This document shows, one piece after another, positions 43,301 through 55,177 of a DNA stretch of 64,000 bases (positions are counted from its first letter, which is position 1; each line of letters opens with the position of its first letter). Location of the stretch: contig FJOG01000030.1 of assembly GCA_900073065.1 (NCBI GenBank), positions 562,548 to 626,547 of the forward strand. Direction: 5' to 3'. This DNA is from Phialocephala subalpina. Its lineage: Eukaryota > Ascomycota > Leotiomycetes > Helotiales > Mollisiaceae. A program made the translations under genes and the position numbers. Below the pieces are notes generated by a model. The model was given only the letters and a program-made list of their open reading frames with translations. It did not search any database and was not told the origin of the DNA.

Positions 43301-46153
43301 TTTATTAACTTTTCTAATTCTATAGAAAATTAATATAATTTTATAAAACTTGAAATAAAAACTTTTTATATATAAGTAAATAAATTAAAAAATATATAGA
43401 ATTATTAAGATTACGTAATCAAAGTTTAAATTTAATTATATATATATTTAAATTTTTATAAATTTAAATATAACCTTTTTATATATTAATAAAAGTTTTT
43501 TAAAAATTAAAAAAATTATACTATAATAACGTAACTCAAAATAAATAATATATAAGGATTTCTATTAATAGTTCATTTTTTAAATCAAGATTTTAAAAAT
43601 TTCTAATAAAAAATTATATGGTAAATTTTTTAACTTTAATTTAGAAAATAAATTATTAATAGAAATACTTATTTATAATATATTTTAAATTATATTATTA
43701 TAATATAATCAATTATAATTTTCAAACTTTTTTCTATTAATATATAAAAAAGTTATATATAAATTAAATTTCGAATTATAAAGTTTAATTATTTAATATA
43801 AAATATTTTTCTCGTTCCGAAAGAAAGGAGTCCGCCCGCTCTAATTAACCCAATAAGCAAATTAATAAATGGTTTCTTTTCTTTCTTTATTCGATATATA
43901 TATTACTTTATAAGCCTCGCAAAGATATTCCTACGGGGGATTCCAAAGTCTTTAACTTTATTATAATAGGAAAAGGCCTCCTAAAGTCCCCTTTAAAAGT
44001 TACGTAATTAGAAAGTTATAAAGAGAATAAGATTTTGATATTCTAATATCTAATGGTTTTAATATCTCAAGTAATAATATTTTGGTATTCTAATTATTCT
44101 AATATCTAATAATTTTAATACTTTAAATAAAAATATATTTAAAAAAGTTTATAATTACTATTTATAACGCGCGATTACTTATTAATTAATAATATAATAA
44201 TAATTTAATAATTTAATTTAAAATTTAGAAAATAAAAATTTCTAATTAAATTTCAATTTATTTATAAGTTTTAAATAATTATATAAAAGATTATATTAAT
44301 ATTCAAAATATAAATAAATTAAAATTTTAGTATTTTTAATTAAAATTTAATTAGTTTTCTTAAATTTTAATAAGAATATTAAATATAATTCTTTGATTAA
44401 TTTATTAAGAAATATTTTTATATATAATTCTTAATAATTTCTAATTAAAAATATTAAAACTTTATAATTAAATTATATTTTGAGAATTAATATAATTATT
44501 TATATAAATTATTTAAAACTTATAAATAAATTAAAACTCAATTAAATATATTTATATTCTAAGTTTTAAATTAAATAATTAATATATTATTATATTATTA
44601 ATTAATAAGTAATCGTATATTATAAATCGCGATTATAAAACTTTTTAAAAATATTTTCGCCTAAAGTATTAAAATTATTAAACGCTAGAATAACTCGAAT
44701 ATTAAAATATTAAGGCCATTAGATATTAGAATAATTAAAAATACCAAAATTTTATTTCTTTTATAATTATATAATTATATAATTTCTTTTTAATAAATTA
44801 TTATTATAATAAATAATATAATAATATAATATAATAATTTAATTATTAGTATTAATATTATTCCAAATTGGATCTAATATTATATATTATTTAATATATT
44901 CTAAGAAATTTATTCTTTTATAATTAATAATTTACGTTAAAAAAATTAAAATTTTATTTTTAAGAAAGGGTATTCTTTCTTATATCCTTAGGTTTTATAA
45001 GTATTTTCTTAATTCGAATATATATTTATTATTATAATTATATTAATTTTTATTCGATTTTCTTAATTTGATTATATTTATAAGTATTTTTATAAACTTT
45101 TTCCTTTTTCGATTTTATAAATTTATAAGTTTATATTTAATTATTATTTCATTTTATAATTAATTTACGATTTTTTAATTAAAATTAAAATTAAAATTTT
45201 ATTTATTATATTTTTATTTTAAAAGAATTTTATATAATTTATATTTTATTATTTATTCGATTTTAATTCTCTCGATTAATTAATTAATTTTTTTTCCTTT
45301 TTATTCCTCGAGTATTTTATTATATATTTATATTATTATTAATATTATAAAAGGAAATTAATAAATTTAAATAATAATTTCTAAATATTCGAAAATAATT
45401 ACAAATTTAAATAATTTATAATATTATATTATAATATTAAATAAAACTTTATTAAAATAAAATTTTATTAATTATTAATTATAAAATAAAAAGTTTTTTT
45501 TTGAAATACAAATATATATTTCAAACGAATATATTATATAAAAGAATAATTATAACAAAGTAATTTAATTATTAATATTAATATTAATATTTTAAATTAG
45601 ATTTAATATTATATATAATTTAGTTTTGAATATATTAAAAGATTTAATATTTTATATTTTAAGAAATTTATTTCTTTATAATAAATATAAATTAAGGGTT
45701 CTAAAGAATATTCCTTTGGTAAAATATTATATATTAAAGCTTTTAAATTTTTAAAACTAATTATTATATTAAAAGAATTTTATTTATTACGAATATAAAT
45801 CCTTTTTTAAAATTTATTATTTTTATATTCTTTAATAATCTCAAATTAAAAGCTTTTAATTTGAAATTTAAACCAAGGATATATTATAAATAAAAAAGTT
45901 TATAACCCTTTATAAAAATATTTTTATAAAGTTTACGAAATAATATATATATTAAAAGAAAAGAAAAAAAAAGGGTCATTTATTAGTTTATTTATTAAAT
46001 TAATAAACGGATAATTCTTTTCTTTCGAAACGAGAAAAATATATTAAATTTTATATTTATTTAATATATTATTAAAGTTATATTTAAGATATATTATTAA
46101 AGTTATATTTAAAATTTTATAAAAAGAATTATTATTAAATTAAAATATTAAGG
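43301..46153. repeat. Large RIP-type AT island, left part
   Basis: About 2.85 kb of nearly pure A/T with no open frame of note, broken only by a few GC-bearing scraps (for example 43808-43860, 43905-43990). It is the left flank of a 684-base N run. Element type cannot be recovered by eye. Confidence 0.85.
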
Positions 46154-46837
46154 NNNNNNNNNNNNNNNNNNNNNNNNNNNNNNNNNNNNNNNNNNNNNNN
46201 NNNNNNNNNNNNNNNNNNNNNNNNNNNNNNNNNNNNNNNNNNNNNNNNNNNNNNNNNNNNNNNNNNNNNNNNNNNNNNNNNNNNNNNNNNNNNNNNNNNN
46301 NNNNNNNNNNNNNNNNNNNNNNNNNNNNNNNNNNNNNNNNNNNNNNNNNNNNNNNNNNNNNNNNNNNNNNNNNNNNNNNNNNNNNNNNNNNNNNNNNNNN
46401 NNNNNNNNNNNNNNNNNNNNNNNNNNNNNNNNNNNNNNNNNNNNNNNNNNNNNNNNNNNNNNNNNNNNNNNNNNNNNNNNNNNNNNNNNNNNNNNNNNNN
46501 NNNNNNNNNNNNNNNNNNNNNNNNNNNNNNNNNNNNNNNNNNNNNNNNNNNNNNNNNNNNNNNNNNNNNNNNNNNNNNNNNNNNNNNNNNNNNNNNNNNN
46601 NNNNNNNNNNNNNNNNNNNNNNNNNNNNNNNNNNNNNNNNNNNNNNNNNNNNNNNNNNNNNNNNNNNNNNNNNNNNNNNNNNNNNNNNNNNNNNNNNNNN
46701 NNNNNNNNNNNNNNNNNNNNNNNNNNNNNNNNNNNNNNNNNNNNNNNNNNNNNNNNNNNNNNNNNNNNNNNNNNNNNNNNNNNNNNNNNNNNNNNNNNNN
46801 NNNNNNNNNNNNNNNNNNNNNNNNNNNNNNNNNNNNN
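46154..46837. other. Assembly gap (684 N)
   Basis: Run of N inside the AT island; the long X-filled frames across it are meaningless. Confidence 0.97.
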
Positions 46838-47208
46838 CAAAAGAAAAAAATCCTTTTTAACGTTACGCGATATCTAGCGGTTAATTGGGTAAAAACAGAA
46901 ATATAGGTTTCTAGGAATCTCTGATTAGATGCAGTCAGAAGCTTCAAGGGCCACACAGTGATATCGAACCGCGGGCCCCCAGAAATGAGGATATAAATCC
47001 AGAAGCTTTAGGCGAGGTAGTGCGAGACGCACCCTCCTATAGCCTAAGTACTTAAGGTAAGAAATGGATGTGTCAATTATTATGTGATAAAGTCCCGTGA
47101 TTACACCGAGGTCATGTCATAGAGGTTGAAACAGCTCACTGTATTCTGACTTGTGAGGTTACAGTATTACACGAGCTCTTTGACAAGAGGGATCCAAAAT
47201 CTGCTCCG

Positions 47209-47308
47209 GCAAAAACCCTATAAGGGAGGAGAAACAGATTCCGGGGCGAAATTCAGTAAGGAAACTGCAACCGGGGCACATAAGAGGCCAAAATGGGCTC
47301 CATATTAT
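47209..47308. repeat. Copy 2 of the dispersed repeat segment
   Basis: Partner of 39488-39577, same orientation. Immediately followed by the CTCAGG-rich patch. Confidence 0.7.
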
Positions 47309-47319
47309 GATGCGCAGGC

Positions 47320-47415
47320 TGACTCGGGGCGTGCTCAGAATGCTTAGGCTCGCTCAGGCTCTACTCAGGCACGACCACCCTCGGCTCAGGCGTGCTCACC
47401 CTCAGCTCAGGTTAA
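47320..47415. repeat. CTCAGG-rich minisatellite-like patch
   Basis: Irregular tandem units such as GCTCAGGC and CCACCCTCGGCTCAGGCGTG. Comparable patches occur at 37785-37865 and, weaker, at 8040-8085. Confidence 0.6.
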
Positions 47416-48246
47416 AGCAGCAGTTGCTCACGTCCGCAGACTAAAACGGAATCAGCGAAAGGGAAAATTAATCCTGAGTCTAGGGGTATCTGCTTGCTTT
47501 GGGTCTTCTTTGCTGGGTCCTGTTTCGTTCGGAAGCTCTGTAGCCAGCAGCTTCGGATCTGCAGTTAGTGCTTCAATGGAAGAAGCCATTCTCCGGCGGA
47601 GAGAAACAGAAGCTTTCCAGGTTGATAATGCAGAGCTGGCTTGGTTGATTGAAATTCGGTTCACGTGACCGCTCCGATCCTTGATACTGAAGCTGTGTCT
47701 CCGTTTGCTCGAGCAAGTACCTATTAAGTTGCAATCGTGACATCTTTCACATTTACAATAGTGGCCGAGTTCCCAAATAGGTGATCATGATGGAATATAG
47801 CGATTCGGTGAAGGTAACTCTAAGCAGGCAACGAAGTGGGCATGCTGCCGAGGCGAACGAAATGCGCCGCATTGTAGCATGGGGGCTGATGCTGGAAACC
47901 ACTGAATGGATTCCAAACTCTCGGTGAGGCCATGGGCTCACCAACATCGTCCCGATGCCCCAATAAAGATTTTGTCTTTTTTTCACTGCATTTCCCGGCT
48001 ATTTCATCTTAGCATTATGTACTTACAGGAACGTACCAGCTCGTCCTTCACGTCCGCAAATCATCTTGCCAATAATAGCAACAACCATTCGCGTGCTATC
48101 AAGCATACATCCCGCAAAAGCAATAGAGGACCGCTCCTCAGCCTATTGTGATATCACTCAACATTTAATAGTCCCCATCGACACGTCGACCCCACTAACA
48201 ATACACCTACAACACAATAGACAGTGAATAAGTTCAATGTCCGCGC

Positions 48247-49154
48247 TTAGATCCGTCTGTCCGTTGCCAATATCCACTCCTTACAGCAAAATGTCCAAGG
48301 GTTGACTTTCATTGCTGGCGGTTGCTGCTTGGCCACGATTTGTGAAACCTCATCCAAGCTTGTCACAACAGTCAACACGAGACCATTCTCGTCAGTGCTG
48401 TATCTATCCGCGACGGAAAAGAAAGATCCTGAAGAGATGGGATCCGACCACTTCAGTTGCTGTTCCTTCATCCAACGTTTGAACTCGCGTTCAATAAGAT
48501 CGTCAGTGACACCTATCTCCTTCATTATCTTGTCGGCCTTAGGCGGCTTGTCAACCATTACGAATACGATCTCCAGATTGGGGAGGTTTAGGCATAGAGC
48601 TTCATCCCCGTATTCGAATACCTCCCGCGGAATGACAAGGAACCGGACTCTCTCATCGAAGTAGAAACCATATGATGCACCCTCAGCATGGCAATGGAAT
48701 CCTCGTCGCAGGCACAAGGCTCTTCTTCGAGTCGGAGCAATACCACATCGCTCTCGGGTCTCCACCACAACTTCTTTCCAAAAAATTCGAGATCGTCGGA
48801 AAGCTCGCAGTCAATAGGGTAGAACTCGTAGTTGCGCTTGCTTGGGCCCCAACCCCATCCATCTGCCTTGGTTTGCCAGCCTTGTGTGTAGAATAATTTT
48901 GCGACATTGCGGGACTCGGCACATGCTTGCAGGAGCGAAGGTACGCTGCGCACAGAGGCAAAGAGGTGCTTCCAGGGAGGATATTTTTCTTCTCCAGGGG
49001 TTGCGAGCTCTGGGTCGGAAAGCGATAGGCGTATGAACTGATCGTGGCAGATAGGGACAGCGAAACGCTAGATCATGCGCTGGACCTCGAGTGGAAATTT
49101 GCTGAATTGTGAGAAGGTCTGCGAGACCGCATGGTCGCTTGATGGAGTCGCCAT
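48247..49154 (-). pseudogene. 2EXR-domain protein gene, broken
   Basis: Fungal 2EXR proteins begin with a short conserved domain of the form F-x-LP-E-R-xx-IW. Here the ATG at 49154 starts MATPSSDHAVSQTFSQFSKF, then PLEVQRMI followed by TAG (49068-49070) exactly where the conserved Trp belongs (TGG to TAG), then RFAVPICHDQF. The frame stays open through YPPWKHLFASVRSVPSLLQA and CAESRNVAKLFYTQGW. Near 48690 the frame shifts: DEDSIAML is followed in the next frame by EGASYGFYFDERVRFLVIPR and a continuous C-terminal part to the stop at 48247. One nonsense codon and one shift indicate a pseudogene. The function of the family is unknown. It is the first gene on the right side of the AT island. Confidence 0.75.
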
Positions 49155-49680
49155 TGTGATGGAGGTACCTTCGTTCGAAGAACTTTGAAGAAGGAAAAGG
49201 AAGACGATGTAGGATGCGCAGAGGTTGTCGAGTTGGAGTCAAGAAGGTGTGGGACGTGTTTCTGCCGACGCGTCCCCGCTCGTCAACTCGTGATGAGGCT
49301 AATCCCGAATAAGCGACCATAGTTTTATACATATTTTCCTCTTCTCACAGTTCCATCCTCATCTAAGTATGTTGCGCTTTCTTGGATGAATGTTTTATCT
49401 CTTGAGGAATGTCCGCGAGGTATTTGGATAAGTCGTACACGTTGTCAGAACTTGTTGCTTGTCTCTTACGTGTAAGTAAATCGAGTAAAGCTTAGATGCA
49501 GTCCAATGTTTCCAAGAGGTCCCTCATCAATGCTCCTTTGATGAGAAAACAATGTTTTTGCTTACTGTATATACAACCCACTTCACCTTTCTCTCCGCCT
49601 AATATCATAAATACATCCAGTCTCCTTTCCCCCGTTTTCCTCCTCTGTCGTCTACCCTCCATTGTCCCAACCAATTTGAC
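49155..49680. other. Intergenic
   Basis: Former promoter side of the 2EXR relic and 3' flank of the beta-glucosidase gene. Nothing else seen. Confidence 0.55.
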
Positions 49681-52552
49681 CTACTGCAAAGTTCCAGTAA
49701 CTCTGATATCCCTCGAACTTGCACCAACCATAACACTAAACGCTCCCGTCGGCATCTTCCAACTCTTACTGCTTGTATCCCAGTACGACAAATCCTTCCT
49801 CCTCAACCTAAACGTACTTGTCCCGCTCGCTCCAGCCGCCAAACTCAACTTATCGAAGCCCCTCAGCTGCTTTGCGGGCGTACTTGGTGCAGAGCTCGGC
49901 AACCCAATATACAACTGTGGAACTTCTGCTCCTGCCACCGTCCCGTTGTTGGTTATTGAGACGGAGACTGTCGCGACAATATCATAAAGTCCAACTTGTC
50001 CACCCGGTGCCGTAGCCGTGCTTCCAGCCGCGGTATTCAGAGCCGAAATCGTCAAGGCAGAATAAGAGAATGTGGTATATGAGAGTCCGAAGCCAAATTC
50101 GTATCTAGGTGCAATGCTCTTTTGATCAAAATGTCGGTAATCGATGAAAAGTCCCTCCGAGTATGGGTCGTCGCTTGCACTGACGGCGGTGCCGTAATCG
50201 GCAGCTGATTTGGCGATTGTGTATGGGAGCTTGCCGCTCGGTGAGGTCGAGCCGTAAAGTATGTCTACGAGGCCGTTGCCTGATTCTTGTCCGGGAACTG
50301 TTTTGACGGTGGTGTCAGCGGGTAGTTCCCAATGTCCGACGAGCGAAGGGAGCCCTGGAGTCAGAGAATGTCCCATCCCTGCTGGACTTTCACAGCTATT
50401 GCCAGTATGGACTCCTACACAACGCCAAAGGAAAACGACACGAGGGAATGACGAACTCACTTCCAGCCCACACAATAGCCACAACATTAGCACTCTGCAA
50501 AATACTCTCTAAAATCAACGGTCCAACACTATGTACCACAACAATCGTCTTCTTATTCACCGCCGCCACCGCAGCCACCAGATCGTTCCCGTGGTGCCAC
50601 GGATCAAGATTAATCCTATCGCCAGCATTTCCCTCGACAGTGATGTATCCTTCCCCGGCATCGGCATTGATGAATACGATTGCGGTGGCGGCTGAGGAGG
50701 CTGCTGCTGCACCGGCACTTGGGGTATCGGTTCCGGAGCTGGTGACCGTGGTGCCATCTTTGGATGCTTGAGACTTTATAGCGTCGAGCGGAGCGATTAG
50801 GTAGGGGAATTCGGCGGTTCCTGATCCCCATCCCTATTCATCACAAGTCAGCATCTCAACTCCAAAAATAAGCTAGAGTGAAAAGGAGCAGGGAGATAAA
50901 CCATAGCCAACGTCCCATTATTACACTTCCGATCTACACAACCATTTGCTCCCTGCGGATTCAGCACAGCATCATACCCCACGACTGCCAAACTAGCAGG
51001 CTTCTTCAACGGCAATGCTCCACCTTCATTCTTGAGAAGCACAATCCCGTCTCTGGCAATTGCTCGAGCGACATTCTTGTGGTCCCCTTGGACGTTGGGT
51101 CCATTTTTGCCCCCGTTCCACGATGTCCAGCCTTGAACTGTTGGGTAGCCGCTGTCTTGGCCGACGAGGTACCAGGATGCGAGGATGCGGGTTACCATGT
51201 CGTCGAGACGGGCGGAGGACACTTGATTTCTGCGGATCATTAGTGAAGGTTGGGTGAGGGATAGGAAGGGGACGTACGAAGAGACCGCGGAAGTGAGGGC
51301 AGAGCCCCAGAGGAACTTGTTGTCTCCGAAATTGTCGCCTGGCATGGACATGTCCTGTTGCGGTCAGTCTTCATACTCGGTACTCGGGATGAAAGGACTC
51401 ACCATTCCAGCATTGGCACTCCCGACTGTCGTGTGCTGGGCATTCCAGTCTTTCACATCCCATCAGCCATCTTCATCACCATCAAGAGGAGGGAGATACA
51501 TACCACTGATAATATATCCCTGGAAATCCAGCTCATTTTTGAGAAGGTCGTTGAGTAAGGTTCCACTCTCGCATGACCAATTGCTGTGGAATTTGTTGTA
51601 GGAGCACATCACGGAAGAGACATTCGCTTTGACGGCCTCTGCAAAGGGCCAGAGGTAAAGCTACACGATGTCAGAGCCGGGCACCCAACCATTGGAAAAA
51701 AATTACCTCATGATCCGTCCTGTCATCAATGTTGGCGCTTTGCGTATTTCGATTGAGTTCTTGCTCATTGCCGACTTTAAATTATTAGGTCAGAGAAAGA
51801 AGGATGTTACGGCAGCACTGACTGTAATGCTTCGCACAAGCTTGGACACCAGCGGCTTGCATGCCATTGATAGTCTACAGACATCAGTATCGAAGAAGGT
51901 TGGAATGTCCAGGTGTTCATCTCACATTTGCCATAGCAACTCCTGAAAGGTATGGATCATTGGAGAATCCTTCCCAGTTCCTGCCTCCCTGTATCGAAGT
52001 TCAGTGTTGTCTGTTTAACATCCAGGGAAGGCTGTACTTCTGGGATCTTGCCTAACGGCCCACCGACTGGTCCAAGTTGTACATGGACTCCGAGTGCTTT
52101 CGCTTCCGCGCCTGTTCACAGAAGTCAATCTTTGTCTGATTCCCAGTGTGTGGGCTAGATATACCAAGAGCATAACCTCGAGCATATATCAATTGGGTGT
52201 CCCATGTTGACCCTGTGGTAATGCCTGCCGGAAAGGCCGTGATCTGCTGCGCGTATCTCACTCTTCAATCCATCAGTCACGCCTTGTCACTCTTTCAACT
52301 CCTCAGAACTCACCCTAGCGGCCCATCCTGCAAACACAGCTCCGGAAACCCAATCGCTCCAATTGCAGCAATGTTCCCCACACACGGTCCCTTTTCCCAC
52401 CCCATTCCGGTAACCATCGAGACCTTATTCGCCGTCGACAACTTCGCCAGCGCAGTCTTAGCTTTCGAATACGCAGCTGCCCAGTCTCCATCTCCTGCAG
52501 CCGCGAGCACACGCGTGGCCCACACCAACAAAGAAAGTAAAACAACCTTCAT
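49681..52552 (-). CDS. Secreted GH3 beta-glucosidase, 730 aa, 12 exons
   Basis: Cleaves terminal beta-D-glucosyl residues, e.g. cellobiose. Exons (minus): 52552-52314, 52262-52165, 52111-52038, 51988-51926, 51874-51823, 51774-51707, 51660-51504, 51449-51403, 51354-51278, 51229-50902, 50833-50461 and 50297-49681. All eleven introns (46-68 bp, the last 163 bp) are GT-AG and every phase agrees. Signal peptide MKVVLLSLLVWATRVLAA. GH3 N-terminal domain: CLQDGPLGVRYAQQITAFPA, GGRNWEGFSNDPYLSGVAMA, CAKHYIGNEQELNR, and the nucleophile Asp about residue 251 in GYIISDWNAQHT. The C-terminal domain has AGIPGQESGNGLVDILYG and YEFGFGLSYTTF; a fibronectin III-like domain ends the protein at GTLQ. Length is normal for the Trichoderma Cel3A type. 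An ATG 39 bases upstream (52591) is an alternative start. No damage seen although the neighbouring 2EXR gene is dead. Confidence 0.95.
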
Positions 52553-53233
52553 CTTGAAGCTCAAAAATCTTGACGGGGACAGAAAATTCATATGATGTAG
52601 GCAGGTACCGATATTTAAACAAATACTTCCCGCCCCAGAGCGTCACCGGTAGTGTCTTAATCTGGCTCACATACTGCCAATACCGGAGTCGACCAGGAAG
52701 AGAAATTATACTTACCCCTAGCACGCCCAAAATGTATCAATTGAATTCGGAATGAGACCAATTGCCCAGTCGGAATGAGAGTCGAGGAGGGTGGACAAGG
52801 GTGGAAAGTGGTGGCTGATCACAGGACGTCACAAAAGTCACTCTGCCTGTGAGGACCTGATAAAGTTGCGGCTAGGAAGCCACCATGCATCTCATCTCGA
52901 GATGAACATGGTTTGGAACTATCTTGTGGTGATAAAAGTAAAGCTATGATTCTGGCATTTGGGGACCCCGCGTTGTTTGGCGTAGATGATCTCTGATGTT
53001 TGATTGGGCGATAGGGGTGTTTAGGGAAGAAACCCGAGGGAATGGGTTTAGGATAAAGCGAAGAAGAACTTTATATCGAGACGGCCCGAACATCCACCCG
53101 TTATGAGAAACAGTGGAGTTTCGCAGAAGAGGCTCTTGGCTGATAGGTTTGAGTGTGACCGATGCAGGTGTCTGTTTGAGCTCATGATTTTCAAGGTAGA
53201 CTGACTTACTTCTTGGTCTCAAATCTTCGATTT
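52553..53233. other. Intergenic, beta-glucosidase promoter side
   Basis: No further gene. It should contain the promoter of the GH3 gene and the 3' flank of the 2OG oxygenase gene. Confidence 0.55.
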
Positions 53234-54751
53234 CTATGTATCGATGTCATACAATACATCTGTCCGAATGACATACTTCGCGCTCGGCTTGTCCCCTTGA
53301 CGAACACCCGTACCCTCATGCAACAGACTTCCCTCGGTCTCCCCATGTGGAAACATCGCCACACTTCCTTGTATAGGCTTGACCGAATATGCATTCATGC
53401 TTCCCTCTCTCGCACTCGGCAAGAAGAACGTTGTTTCTCCAGCATCGAATTCGTCGTTTAGGTATATGAGAAAAGTGAAGAGGGATGACTGCTTTGCGTC
53501 TGGAGGAGAGGAATCGTAGATGTAGGTGTCGTTCGTTGGGTCGATGCCGGAGGGAGGCCATGCACCATCTGTTGAGCTTGTTAGCAGCGATCAGGAAATA
53601 TCGAGAAGAGGGAGAGACTGACCTATGTGAGCTCTGTACTCCGCCCCAGGTACATATCTGTAGACTCGAAACCTTCGATTTAGACCTCTGACCTTCTTTC
53701 CTCCCACATTTTCTGGCACTAAGCCCGCAACTCTCGCCCAGAGCTTGGTGCAGAAGGCAGTGTCGACAATCCAGTAGAAATTATGTGCCAGAATACTGAT
53801 CTCCTCTCCCTCTGCACGAATTGGTGCATCTGGTGTGAAACCTATCTTCTCGGCCGCAGCAATGATCTGCTCGCATTCATTTGGTGACAAGACATCTTTA
53901 AGGAGGTGTAGGTTTGGAACGACCTCGTGCTTGTAGAGTGTTGCTTTCGTTCGTTCTGGCTCGAATACAATAGCATCATCTCTCGAAGCCCAAAGAATAG
54001 CAGGATGATGATTGGGAGGTCTCCTCTGCAACCCCGGCGTCGTCTCAATCGTTCGAAACTTCTCCTTGATACCCCTCTCAACACAATCGAAGATCGTACC
54101 ATCCTGCACACTCCCATAAACCTGCCTCCTCTCACTCTGCTCTCTCAAATTCCACACCGGCCTAGGAACAACCGGACCCGCAGTCTCCAGGTCCAGACCT
54201 CCAATAGCATAATCAATTGGCCCCGTAACCCTCAACACAGCATCCAACACCACCAGCAACTCCTTCTCCCTCTCTCCCCTCTTCTCTCCCATCATCTGTT
54301 CCGCCAACCCACTCACAACATCCAAATCCCTAACCCATCTACACAATGCCCCTAATTTCGGTTTCTGTCCCCTAATTCTCATCTCTGATAATAATATTCT
54401 GGCTTCTGTGTATCCGCCATCTGCTAACGCTCCGCTAATCCGAGCAGTGAGGTTCGTGTCGATGGAAGCGTTGAAGCCGGTTGTGCATGCTTGACGGAAC
54501 GTGTAGACGGCTGTTCGGAGATCTTTGCATGCTTTTGATTTGATTACATTTGGGTTCTCTGCTAATGTGTTCAGGGTATCGATTGCGAGTTCGAGGTCGT
54601 CTGGTTCGAGGCCGAGGGATTGAATGGTTTTTGGTTCGTGGGTTTCGGATTCTGGGGGAGGGGTGATGACGGAGGTGGATGTCTTGAGCTTCTTTGATGA
54701 CCCTTCGGAGGCAGAAGCTTGCTGCTTTCGTTTGGATTTCGGTTTCGCCAT
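53234..54751 (-). CDS. 2OG-Fe(II) oxygenase, prolyl-4-hydroxylase-like, 487 aa
   Basis: Two exons: 54751-53623 and 53568-53234 with a 54-bp GT-AG intron in phase 1. The join rebuilds the iron-binding motif: AEYRAHI-DGAWPP gives H375-x-D377. The distal half has LLHEGTGVRQGDKPSAKYVI (distal His and the basic residue that holds 2-oxoglutarate) and ends RTDVLYDIDT. The N-terminal ~50 residues are basic (MAKPKSKRKQQ, KKLKTS), possibly a nuclear signal. Residues 50-230 are helical and of unknown role, and the catalytic P4Hc-type domain starts at about 290 with LKDVLSPNECEQIIAAAEKI. Fungal homologues of this build are uncharacterised, so the hydroxylated target is unknown. The gene looks intact. Confidence 0.87.
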
Positions 54752-55177
54752 TATGTGTAGTGCAGGTGTGTTGATTGAGAGAATCTCGAGACAGAGATGG
54801 AGAAATTATTCTGCCGATTGCGGAGGGGTAGCAAAGGCGGTGAAGGACCTAGAAGTTCTGGGAGAGCGAGGAACATTTTCGACAGCGCCATCTTCCGCAA
54901 TTTGAGGGACATTCCATCGCTGAATTACTCTCTGGTGAAAAAGCTGCTCAATTGTTTGTTATTTTTATAAAGAGAACTTCGAATGCCCCTGTGTTGACGT
55001 CTGAAGGTTTCCTTCCACCTTTCTATAGCTATATTCATATGTGCGCATCCGACAGTAGCATATGAACCACTCAAAATGGTAACGCCTGTGGCAAGCAGAA
55101 AAAAAGTCGCGTCTCATCAGTGTTAACGCATTCTGTCCTTCGATGATCTTCCCCAAATTCTCACTCCTTGATATCTT
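54752..55177. other. Intergenic
   Basis: Promoter side of the 2OG oxygenase and 3' flank of the F-box gene. Nothing else seen. Confidence 0.55.

Larger units (their letters stand above)
46838..48246. repeat. Repeat-derived edge of the island
   Basis: GC-normal again. Contains the second copy of the dispersed segment (47209-47308) and a GCTCAGG-type patch at 47320-47415. A 70-codon minus-strand frame (47452-47664) is not recognisable. No gene supported. Confidence 0.6.

Noticed and set aside
46135..46956. Long minus-strand frames over the N run
   Set aside because: They consist almost entirely of unknown bases; no evidence of coding.
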